Source: Eledone cirrhosa (Eukaryota; Mollusca; Cephalopoda; Octopoda; Eledonidae). Taken from it: 64,000 nt of DNA. Positions within the stretch are counted from its first letter, which is position 1; each line of letters starts with the position of its first letter. The notes below the pieces were generated by a model. That model made no database searches. It saw only the letters and a list, made by a program, of their open reading frames with translations, and was not told the DNA's origin. The stretch covers positions 75,188,740 to 75,252,739 of the forward strand of contig OZ024743.1 of the NCBI GenBank assembly GCA_964016885.1, given 5' to 3'. This document shows, piece after piece, positions 16,841 through 29,200 of the stretch. Position numbers and translations under genes: made by a program.

Positions 16841-19800
16841 AGAGTCGTTAGAACGTCAGATAGAATAGTTTGTGGTATTGGTAGAGTGATTAGAACGTCA
16901 GATAGAACAGTTTGTGGTATTAGTAGAGTCGTTAGAACGTCAGATAGAATAGTTTGAGATATTGGTAGAGTCGTTAGAACGTCAGATAGAATAGTTTGTG
17001 GTATTGGTAGTGTCGTTAGAACGTCAGATAGAACAGTTTGTGGTATTCGTAGAGTCGTTAGAACGTCAGATAGAATAGTTTGTGGTATTGGTAGAGTCGT
17101 TAGAACGTCAGATAGAACAGTTTGTGGTATTGGTAGAGTCGTTAGAACGTCAGATAGAATAGTTTGTGGTATTGGTAGAGTCCTTAGAACGTCAGATAAA
17201 ATAGTTTGTGGTATTGGTAGAGTCGGTAGAACGTCAGATAAAATAGTTTGTGGTATTAGTAGAGTCATTACAACGTCAGATAGAATAGTTTGTGGTATTG
17301 GTAAAGTTTTTAGAACGTCAGATAGAATAGTTTGTGGTATTGGTAGAGTCTTTAGAACGTCAGATAGAATGGTTTGTGGTAATGGTAGAGTCGTTAGAAC
17401 ATCAGATAGAATAGTTTGTGGTATTGGTAGAGTCGTTAGAACGTCAGATAGTACAGTTGTTGGTATTGGTAGAGTCGTTAGAACGTCAGATAGAATAGTT
17501 TGTGGTATTGGTAGAGTCGTTAGAACGTGAGATAGAACAGTTTGTGGTATTGGTAGTGTCATTAGAACGTGAGATAGAACAGTTTGTGGTATTCGTAGAG
17601 TCGTTAGAACCTCAGATAGAATAGTTTGTGGTATTGGTAGAGTCGTTAGAACGTTAGATAGAATAGTTTGTGGTAATGGTAGAGTCGTTAGAACGTCAGA
17701 TAGAATAGTTTGTGGTATTGGTAGTGTCGTTAGAACGTGAGATAAAATAGTTTGTGGTATTGGTAGAGTCGTTAGAACGTCAGATAGAATAGTTTGTGGT
17801 ACTGGTAGAGTCGTTAGAACGTCAGATAGAATAGTTTGTGATATTGGTAGAGTCGTTAGAACGTCAGATAGAATAGTTTGTAGTAATGGTAGAGTCGTTA
17901 GAACGTCAGATAGAATAGTTTGTGATATTGGTAGATTCGTTAGAACGTCAGATAGAATGGTTTGTGGTAATGGTAGAATCGTTAGAACGTCAGATAGAAT
18001 AGTTTGTGATATTGGTAGAGTCGTTAGAACGTCAGATAAAATACATTGTGGTATTGGTAGAGTCATTAGAACGTCTAATAGAATAGTTTGTGGTATTGGT
18101 AGAGTCCTTAGAACGTCAGATAGAATAGTTTGTGGTATTGGTAGAGTCCTTAGAACGTCAGAAAAAAATAGTTTTTGGTATTGGTAGAGTCGGTAGAACG
18201 TCAGATAAAATAGTTTGTGGTATTAGTAGAGTCATTACAACGTCAGATAGAATAGTTTGTGGTATTGGTAAAGTTTTTAGAACGTCAGATAGAACAGTTT
18301 GTGGTATTGGTAGAGTCTTTAGAACGTCAGATAGAGTTATTTGTGGTATTGGTAGAGTCTTTAGAACGTCAGATAGAATGGTTTGTGGTAATGGTAGAGT
18401 CGTTAGAACATCAGATAGAATAGTTTGTGGTATTGGTAGATTCGTTAGAACGTCAGATAGAATGGTTTGTGGTAATGGTAGAGTCGTTAGAACGTCAGAT
18501 AGAACAGTTTGTGGTATTAGCAGAGTCGTTAGAACGTCAGATAGAATAGTTTGAGATATTGGTAGAGTCGTTAGAACGTCAGATAGAATAGTTTGTGGTA
18601 ATGGTAGAGTCGTTAGAACGTCAGATAGAATAGTTTGTGGTATTGGTAGAGTGATTAGAACGTCAGATAGAACAGTTTGTGGTATTAGTAGAGTCGTTAG
18701 AACGTCAGATAGAACAGTTTGTGATATTAGTAGAGTCGTTAGAACGTCAGATAGAATAGTTTGAGATATTGGTAGAGTCGTTAGAACGTCAGATAGAATA
18801 GTTTGTGGTATTGGTAGAGTGATTAGAACGTCAGATAGAACAGTTTGTGGTATTAGTAGAGTCGTTAGAACGTCAGATAGAACAGTTTGAGATATTGGTA
18901 GATTCGTTAGAACGTCAGATAGAATAGTTTGTGGTATTAGTAGAGTCGTTAGAACGTCAGATAGAACAATTTGTGGTATTGGTAGAGTCGTTAGAACGTC
19001 AGATAGAACAGTTTGTGGTATTAGTAGAGTCGTTAGAACGTCAGATAGAACAGTTTGTGGTATTGGTAGAGTCGTTAGAACGTCAGATAGAACAGTTTGT
19101 GGTATTGGTAGAGTCGTTAGAACGTCAGATAGAATGGTTTGTGGTATTGGTAGAGTCGTTAGAACGTCAGATAGAATAGTTTGTGGTATTGGTAGAGTCG
19201 TTAGAACGTCAGATAGAATGGTTTGTGGCATTGGTAGAGTCGTTAGAACGTCAGATAGAATAGTTTGTGGTATTGGTAGTGTCGTTAGAACGTCAGATAG
19301 AACAGTTTGTGGTATTCGTAGAGTCGTTAGAACGTCAGATATAATAGTTTGTGGTATTGGTAGAGTCGTTAGAACGTCAGATAGAACAGTTTGTGGTATT
19401 CGTAGAGTCGTTAGAACGTCAGATAGAATAGTTTGTGGCATTGGTAGAGTCGTTAGAATGTCAGATAGAATAGTTTGTGGTATTGGTAGAGTCGTTAGAA
19501 CGTCAGATAGAACAGTTTGTGGTATTGGTAGAGTCGTTAGAACGTCAGATAGAACAGTTTGTGGTATTCGTAGAGTCGTTAGAACGTCAGATAGAATAGT
19601 TTGTGGTATTGGTAAAGTCGTTAGAACGTCAGATAGAATACATTGTGGTATTGGTAGAGTCATTAGAACGTCTAATAGAATAGTTTGTGGTATTGGTAGA
19701 GTTGTTAGAACGTCAGATAGAATACATTGTGGTATTGGTAGAGTCATTAGAACGTCTAATAGAATAGTTTGTGGTATTGGTAGAGTCCTTAGAACGTGAG

Positions 19801-20309
19801 ATAAAATAGTTTGTGGTATTGGTAGAGTCGTTAGAACGTCAGATAGAACAGTTTGTGGTATTCGTAGAGTCGTTAGAACGTCAGATAGAATAGTTTGTGG
19901 TATTGGTAGAGTCGTTAGAACGTCAGATAGAATACATTGTGGTATTGGTAGAGTCATTAGAACGTCTAATAGAATAGTTTGTGGTATTGGTAGAGTTGTT
20001 AGAACGTCAGATAGAATACATTGTGGTATTGGTAGAGTCATTAGAACGTCTAATAGAATAGTTTGTGGTATTGGTAGAGTCCTTAGAACGTGAGATAAAA
20101 TAGTTTGTGGTATTGGTAGAGTCGTTAGAACGTCAGATAGAATAGTTTGTGGTACTGGTAGAGTCGTTAGAACGTCAGATAGAATAGTTTGTGATATTGG
20201 TAGAGTCGTTAGAACGTCAGATAGAATAGTTTGTAGTAATGGTAGAGTCGTTAGAACGTCAGATAGAATAGTTTGTGATATTGGTAGATTCGTTAGAACG
20301 TCAGATAGA

Positions 20310-23254
20310 ATGGTTTGTGGTAATGGTAGAGTCGTTAGAACATCAGATAGAATAGTTTGTGGTATTGGTAGAGTCGTTAGAACGTCAGATAGAATAGTTT
20401 GTGGCATTGGTAGAGTCGTTAGAGTGTCAGATAGAATAGTTTGTGGTATTGGTAGAGTCGTTAGAGAGTCAGATAGAATAGTTTATGTTATTGGTAGAGT
20501 CGTTAGAACGTTAGATAAAATAGGTTGTGGTATTGGTAGAGTGTTTAGAACGTCAGATAGAACAGTTTGTGGTAATGGTAGAGTCGTTAGAACGTCAGAT
20601 AGAATGGTTTGTGGTAATGGTAGAGTCGTTAGAACGTCAGATAGAATAGTTTGTGGTATTCGTAGAGTCGTTAGAACGTCAGATAGAATAGTTTGTGGTA
20701 TTGGTAGAGTCGTTAGAACGTCAGATAGAATACATTGTGGTATTGGTAGAATCGTTAGAACGTCAGATAGAATAGTTTGTGATATTGGTAGAGTCGTTAG
20801 AACGTCCGATAAAATACATTGTGGTATTGGTAGAGTCATTAGAACGTCTAATAGAATAGTTTGTGGTATTGGTAGAGTCCTTAGAACGTCAGATAGAATA
20901 GTTTGTGGTATTGGTAGAGTCCTTAGAACGTCAGATAAAATAGTTTTTGGTATTGGTAGAGTCGTTAGAATGTCAGATAGAATGGTTTGTGGTATTGGTA
21001 GAGTCGTTAGAACGTCAGATAGAATAGTTTGTGGTATTGGTAGAGTCGTTAGAACGTCAGATAGAACAGTTTGTGGTATTCGTAGAGTCGTTAGAACGTC
21101 AGATAGAATAGTTTGTGGCATTGGTAGAGTCGTTAGAGTGTCAGATAGAATAGTTTGTGGTATTGGTAGAGTCGTTAGAACGTCAGATAGAACAGTTTGT
21201 GGTATTGGTAGAGTCGTTAGAACGTCAGATAGAACAGTTTGTAGTATTCGTAGAGTCGTTAGAACGTCAGATAGAATAGTTTGTGGTATTGGTAGAGTCG
21301 TTAGAACGTCAGATAGAATACATTGTGGGATTGGTAGAGTCATTAGAACGTCTAATAGAATAGTTTGTGGTATTGGTAGAGTTGTTAGAACGTCAGATAG
21401 AATACATTGTGGTATTGGTAGAGTCATTAGAACGTCTAATAGAATAGTTTGTGGTATTGGTAGAGTCCTTAGAACGTGAGATAAAATAGTTTGTGGTATT
21501 GGTAGAGTCGTTAGAACGTCAGATAGAATAGTTTGTGGTACTGGTAGAGTCGTTAGAACGTCAGATAGAATAGTTTGTGATATTGGTAGAGTCGTTAGAA
21601 CGTCAGATAGAATAGTTTGTAGTAATGGTAGAGTCGTTAGAACGTCAGATAGAATAGTTTGTGATATTGGTAGATTCGTTAGAACGTCAGATAGAATGGT
21701 TTGTGGTAATGGTAGAGTCGTTAGAACATCAGATAGAATAGTTTGTGGTATTGGTAGAGTCGTTAGAACGTCAGATAGAATAGTTTGTGGCATTGGTAGA
21801 GTCGTTAGAGTGTCAGATAGAATAGTTTGTGGTATTGGTAGAGTCGTTAGAGAGTCAGATAGAATAGTTTATGTTATTGGTAGAGTCGTTAGAACGTTAG
21901 ATAAAATAGGTTGTGGTATTGGTAGAGTGTTTAGAACGTCAGATAGAACAGTTTGTGGTAATGGTAGAGTCGTTAGAACGTCAGATAGAATGGTTTGTGG
22001 TAATGGTAGAGTCGTTAGAACGTCAGATAGAATAGTTTGTGGTATTCGTAGAGTCGTTAGAACGTCAGATAGAATAGTTTGTGGTATTGGTAGAGTCGTT
22101 AGAACGTCAGATAGAATACATTGTGGTATTGGTAGAATCGTTAGAACGTCAGATAGAATAGTTTGTGATATTGGTAGAGTCGTTAGAACGTCCGATAAAA
22201 TACATTGTGGTATTGGTAGAGTCATTAGAACGTCTAATAGAATAGTTTGTGGTATTGGTAGAGTCCTTAGAACGTCAGATAGAATAGTTTGTGGTATTGG
22301 TAGAGTCCTTAGAACGTCAGATAAAATAGTTTTTGGTATTGGTAGAGTCGTTAGAATGTCAGATAGAATGGTTTGTGGTATTGGTAGAGTCGTTAGAACG
22401 TCAGATAGAATAGTTTGTGGTATTGGTAGAGTCGTTAGAACGTCAGATAGAACAGTTTGTGGTATTCGTAGAGTCGTTAGAACGTCAGATAGAATAGTTT
22501 GTGGCATTGGTAGAGTCGTTAGAGTGTCAGATAGAATAGTTTGTGGTATTGGTAGAGTCGTTAGAACGTCAGATAGAACAGTTTGTGGTATTGGTAGAGT
22601 CGTTAGAACGTCAGATAGAACAGTTTGTAGTATTCGTAGAGTCGTTAGAACGTCAGATAGAATAGTTTGTGGTATTGGTAGAGTCGTTAGAACGTCAGAT
22701 AGAATACATTGTGGGATTGGTAGAGTCATTAGAACGTCTAATAGAATAGTTTGTGGTATTGGTAGAGTTGTTAGAACGTCAGATAGAATACATTGTGGTA
22801 TTGGTAGAGTCATTAGAACGTCTAATAGAATAGTTTGTGGTATTGGTAGAGTCCTTAGAACGTGAGATAAAATAGTTTGTGGTATTGGTAGAGTCGTTAG
22901 AACGTCAGATAGAATAGTTTGTGGTACTGGTAGAGTCGTTAGAACGTCAGATAGAATAGTTTGTGATATTGGTAGAGTCGTTAGAACGTCAGATAGAATA
23001 GTTTGTAGTAATGGTAGAGTCGTTAGAACGTCAGATAGAATAGTTTGTGATATTGGTAGATTCGTTAGAACGTCAGATAGAATGGTTTGTGGTAATGGTA
23101 GAGTCGTTAGAACATCAGATAGAATAGTTTGTGGTATTGGTAGAGTCGTTAGAACGTCAGATAGAATAGTTTGTGGCATTGGTAGAGTCGTTAGAGTGTC
23201 AGATAGAATAGTTTGTGGTATTGGTAGAGTCGTTAGAGAGTCAGATAGAATAGT
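20310..23254 (+). repeat. 1,386-bp higher-order repeat, two adjacent near-identical copies
   Basis: Sequence at 20,310-21,695 recurs at 21,696-23,081, exactly 1,386 bp (33 x 42) later, and its frames translate identically over hundreds of residues. A third copy starts at 23,082 but loses one monomer after about 23,350 and then diverges. The identity implies recent unequal exchange. Confidence 0.9.
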
Positions 23255-26200
23255 TTATGTTATTGGTAGAGTCGTTAGAACGTTAGATAAAATAGGTTGT
23301 GGTATTGGTAGAGTGTTTAGAACGTCAGATAGAACAGTTTGTGGTAATGGTAGAGTCGTTAGAACGTCAGATAGAATAGTTTGTGGTATTCGTAGAGTCG
23401 TTAGAACGTCAGATAGAATAGTTTGTGGTATTGGTAGAGTCGTTAGAACGTCAGATAGAATACATTGTGGTATTGGTAGAATCGTTAGAACGTCAGATAG
23501 AATAGTTTGTGATATTGGTAGAGTCGTTAGAACGTCAGATAAAATACATTGTGGTATTGGTAGAGTCATTAGAACGTCTAATAGAATAGTTTGTGGTATT
23601 GGTAGAGTCCTTAGAACGTCAGATAGAATAGTTTGTGGTATTGGTAGAGTCCTTAGAACGTCAGATAAAATAGTTTTTGGTATTGGTAGAGTCGGTAGAA
23701 CGTCAGATAAAATAGTTTGTGGTATTAGTAGAGTCATTACAACGTCAGATAGAATAGTTTGTGGTATTGGTAAAGTTTTTAGAAGGTCAGATAGAACAGT
23801 TTGTGGTATTGGTAGAGTCTTTAGAACGTCAGATAGAGTTATTTGTGGTATTGGTAGAGTCTTTAGAACGTCAGATAGAATGGTTTGTGGTAATGGTAGA
23901 GTCGTTAGCACATCAGATAGAATAGTTTGTGGTATTGGTAGATTCGTTAGAACGTCAGATAGAATGGTTTGTGGTAATGGTAGAGTCGTTAGAACGTCAG
24001 ATAGAACAGTTTGTGATATTAGCAGAGTCGTTAGAACGTCAGATAGAATAGTTTGAGATATTGGTAGAGTCGTTAGAACGTCAGATAGAATAGTTTGTGG
24101 TAATGGTAGAGTCGTTAGAACGTCAGATAGAATAGTTTGTGGTATTGGTAGAGTGATTAGAACGTCAGATAGAACAGTTTGTGGTATTAGTAGAGTCGTT
24201 AGAACGTCAGATAGAACAGTTTGTGATATTAGTAGAGTCGTTAGAACGTCAGATAGAATAGTTTGAGATATTGGTAGAGTCGTTAGAACGTCAGATAGAA
24301 TAGTTTGTGGTATTGGTAGAGTGATTAGAACGTCAGATAGAACAGTTTGTGGTATTAGTAGAGTCGTTAGAACGTCAGATAGAACAGTTTGAGATATTGG
24401 TAGAGTCGTTAGAACGTCAGATAGAATAGTTTGTGGTATTAGTAGAGTCGTTAGAACGTCAGATAGAACAGTTTGTGGTATTGGTAGAGTCGTTAGAACG
24501 TCAGATAGAACAGTTTGTGGTATTAGTAGAGTCGTTAGAACGTCAGATAGAACAGTTTGTGGTATTGGTAGAGTCGTTAGAACGTCAGATAGAACAGTTT
24601 GTGGTATTGGTAGAGTCGTTAGAACGTCAGATAGAATGGTTTGTGGTATTGGTAGAGTCGTTAGAACGTCAGATAGAATAGTTTGTGGTATTGGTAGAGT
24701 CGTTAGAACGTCAGATAGAATGGTTTGTGGCATTGGTAGAGTCGTTAGAACGTCAGATAGAATAGTTTGTGGTATTGGTAGTGTCGTTAGAACGTCAGAT
24801 AGAACAGTTTGTGGTATTCGTAGAGTCGTTAGAACGTCAGATAGAATAGTTTGTGGTATTGGTAGAGTCGTTAGAACGTCAGATAGAACAGTTTGTGGTA
24901 TTCGTAGAGTCGTTAGAACGTCAGATAGAATAGTTTGTGGCATTGGTAGAGTCGTTAGATTGTCAGATAGAATAGTTTGTGGTATTGGTAGAGTCGTTAG
25001 AACGTCAGATAGAACAGTTTGTGGTTCTGGTAGAGTCGTTAGAACGTCAGATAGAACAGTTTGTAGTATTCGTAGAGTCGTTAGAACGTCAGATAGAATA
25101 GTTTGTGGTATTGGTAGAGTCGTTAGAACGTCAGATAGAATACATTGTGGTATTGGTAGAGTCATTAGAACGTCTAATAGAATAGTTTGTGGTATTGGTA
25201 GAGTTGTTAGAACGTCAGATAGAATACATTGTGGTATTGGTAGAGTCATTAGAACGTCTAATAGAATAGTTTGTGGTACTGGTAGAGTCGTTAGAACGTC
25301 AGATAGAATAGTTTGTGATATTGGTAGAGTCGTTAGAACGTCAGATAGAATAGTTTGTAGTAATGGTAGAGTCGTTAGAACGTCAGATAGAATAGTTTGT
25401 GATATTGGTAGATTCGTTAGAACGTCAGATAGAATGGTTTGTGGTAATGGTAGAGTCGTTAGAACATCAGATAGAATAGTTTGTGGTATTGGTAGAGTCG
25501 TTAGAACGTCAGATAGAATAGTTTGTGGCATTGGTAGAGTCGTTAGAGTGTCAGATAGAATAGTTTGTGGTATTGGTAGAGTCGTTAGAGAGTCAGATAG
25601 AATAGTTTATGTTATTGGTAGAGTCGTTAGAACGTTAGATAAAATAGGTTGTGGTATTGATAGAGTGTTTAGAACGTCAGATAGAACAGTTTGTGGTAAT
25701 GGTAGAGTCGTTAGAACGTCAGATAGAATGGTTTGTGGTAATGGTAGAGTCGTTAGAACGTCAGATAGAATAGTTTGTGGTATTCGTAGAAGCGTTAGAA
25801 CGTCAGATAGAATAGTTTGTGGTATTGGTAGAGTCGTTAGAACGTCAGATAGAATACATTGTGGTATTGGTAGAATCGTTAGAACGTCAGATAGAATAGT
25901 TTGTGATATTGGTAGAGTCGTTAGAACGTCAGATAAAATACATTGTGGTATTGGTAGAGTCATTAGAACGTCTAATAGAATAGTTTGTGGTATTGGTAGA
26001 GTCCTTAGAACGTCAGATAGAATAGTTTGTGGTATTGGTAGAGTCCTTAGAACGTCAGATAAAATAGTTTTTGGTATTGGTAGAGTCGGTAGAACGTCAG
26101 ATAAAATAGTTTGTGGTATTAGTAGAGTCATTACAACGTCAGATAGAATAGTTTGTGGTATTGGTAAAGTTTTTAGAACGTCAGATAGAACAGTTTGTGG

Positions 26201-29200
26201 TATTGGTAGAGTCTTTAGAACGTCAGATAGAGTTATTTGTGGTATTGGTAGAGTCTTTAGAACGTCAGATAGAATGGTTTGTGGTAATGGTAGAGTCGTT
26301 AGCACATCAGATAGAATAGTTTGTGGTATTGGTAGATTCGTTAGAACGTCAGATAGAATGGTTTGTGGTAATGGTAGAGTCGTTAGAACGTCAGATAGAA
26401 CAGTTTGTGATATTAGCAGAGTCGTTAGAACGTCAGATAGAATAGTTTGAGATATTGGTAGAGTCGTTAGAACGTCAGATAGAATAGTTTGTGGTAATGG
26501 TAGAGTCGTTAGAACGTCAGATAGAATAGTTTGTGGTATTGGTAGAGTGATTAGAACGTCAGATAGAGCAGTTTGTGGTATTAGTAGAGTCGTTAGAACG
26601 TCAGATAGAACAGTTTGTGATATTAGTAGAGTCGTTAGAACGTCAGATAGAATAGTTTGAGATATTGGTAGAGTCGTTAGAACGTCAGATAGAATAGTTT
26701 GTGGTATTGGTAGAGTGATTAGAACGTCAGATAGAACAGTTTGTGGTATTAGTAGAGTCGTTAGAACGTCAGATAGAACAGTTTGAGATATTGGTAGAGT
26801 CGTTAGAACGTCAGATAGAATAGTTTGTGGTATTAGTAGAGTCGTTAGAACGTCAGATAGAACAGTTTGTGGTATTGGTAGAGTCGTTAGAACGTCAGAT
26901 ACAATAGTTTGTGGTATTGGTAGAGTCGTTAGAACGTCAGATAGAATGGTTTGTGGCATTGGTAGAGTCGTTAGAACGTCAGATAAAACAGTTTGTGGTA
27001 TTAGTAGAGTCGTTAGAACGTCAGATAGAACAGTTTGTGGTATTGGTAGAGTCGTTAGAACGTCAGATAGAACAGTTTGTGGTATTGGTAGAGTCGTTAG
27101 AACGTCAGATAGAATGGTTTGTGGTATTGGTAGAGTCGTTAGAACGTCAGATACAATAGTTTGTGGTATTGGTAGAGTCGTTAGAACGTCCGATAGAATG
27201 GTTTGTGGCATTGGTAGAGTCGTTAGAACGTCAGATAGAATAGTTTGTGGTATTGGTAGTGTCGTTAGAACGTCAGATAGAACAGTTTGTGGTATTCGTA
27301 GAGTCGTTAGAACGTCAGATAGAATAGTTTGTGGTATTGGTAGAGTCGTTAGAACGTCAGATAGAACAGTTTGTGGTATTCGTAGAGTCGTTAGAACGTC
27401 AGATAGAATAGTTTGTGGCATTGGTAGAGTCGTTAGAGTGTCAGATAGAATAGTTTGTGGTATTGGTAGAGTCGTTAGAACGTCAGATAGAACAGTTTGT
27501 GTTATTGGTAGAGTCGTTAGAACGTCAGATAGAACAGTTTGTGGTATTCGTAGAGTCGTTAGAACGTCAGATAGAATAGTTTGTGGTATTGGTAGAGTCG
27601 TTAGAACGTCAGATAGAATACATTGTGGTATTGGTAAAGTCATTAGAACGTCTAATAGAATAGTTTGTGGTATTGGTAGAGTTGTTAGAACGTCAGATAG
27701 AATACATTGTGGTATTGGTAGAGTCATTAGAACGTCTAATAGAATAGTTTGTGGTATTGGTAGAGTCCTTAGAACGTGAGATAAAATAGTTTGTGGTATT
27801 GGTAGAGTCGTTAGAACGTCAGATAGAATAGTTTGTGGTACTGGTAGAGTCGTTAGAACGTCAGATAGAATAGTTTGTGATATTGGTAGAGTCGTTAGAA
27901 CGTCAGATAGAATAGTTTGTAGTAATGGTAGAGTCGTTAGAACGTCAGATAGAATAGTTTGTGATATTGGTAGATTCGTTAGAACGTCAGATAGAATGGT
28001 TTGTGGTAATGGTAGAGTCGTTAGAACATCAGATAGAAAAGTTTGTGGTATTGGTAGAGTCGTTAGAACGTCAGATAGAATAGTTTGTGGCATTGGTAGA
28101 GTCGTTAGAGTGTCAGATAGAATAGTTTGTGGTATTGGTAGAGTCGTTAGAGAGTCAGATAGAATAGTTTATGTTATTGGTAGAGTCGTTAGAACGTTAG
28201 ATAAAATAGTTTGTGGTATTGGTAGAGTGTTTAGAACGTCAGATAGAACAGTTTGTGGTAATGGTAGAGTCGTTAGAACGTCAGATAGAATAGTTTGTGG
28301 TATTCGTAGAGTCGTTAGAACGTCAGATAGAATAGGTTGTGGTATTGGTAGAGTCGTTAGAACGTCAGATAGAATACATTGTGGTATTGGTAGAATCGTT
28401 AGAACGTCAGATAGAATAGTTTGTGATATTGGTAGAGTCGTTAGAACGTCAGATAAAATACATTGTGGTATTGGTAGAGTCATTAGAACGTCTAATAGAA
28501 TAGTTTGTGGTATTGGTAGAGTCCTTAGAACGTCAGATAGAATAGTTTGTGGTATTGGTAGAGTCCTTAGAACGTCAGATAAAATAGTTTGTGGTATTGG
28601 TAGAGTCGGTAGAACGTCAGATAAAATAGTTTGTGGTATTAGTAGAGTCATTACAACGTCAGATAGAATAGTTTGTGGTATTGGTAAAGTTTTTAGAACG
28701 TCAGATAGAATAGTTTGTGGTATTGGTAGAGTCTTTAGAACGTCAGATAGAATGGTTTGTGGTATTGGTAGAGTCTTTAGAACATCAGATAGAATAGTTT
28801 GTGGTATTGGTAGAGTCGTTAGAACGTCAGATAGAATAGTTTGTGGTATTGGTAGAGTCGTTAGAACGTCAGATAGAATGGTTTGTGGTAATGGTAGAGT
28901 CGTTAGAACGTCAGATAGAACAGTTTGTGATATTAGCAGAGTCGTTAGAACGTGAGATAGAACAGTTTGTGGTATTGGTAGAGTCGTTAGAACCTCAGAT
29001 AGAGTAGTTTGTGGTATTGGTAGAGTCGTTAGAACGTCAGATAGAATAGGTTGTGGTATTGGTAGAGTCGTTAGAACGTTAGATAGAATGGTTTGTGGTA
29101 TTGGTAGAGTCGTTAGAACGTCAGATAGAATAGTTTGTGGTATTGGTAGAGTCGTTAGAACGTCAGATAGAATAGTTTGTGGTATTGGTAGAGTCGTTAG

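Noticed and set aside
12229..18066. A 1,945-codon open frame on the minus strand, and many frames of 300-1,400 codons on both strands up to 56,273
   Set aside because: All have a 14-residue period equal to the 42-bp satellite monomer, occur in several frames on both strands at once and lack any domain or signal. They are products of tandem repetition, although a selection test is suggested above.
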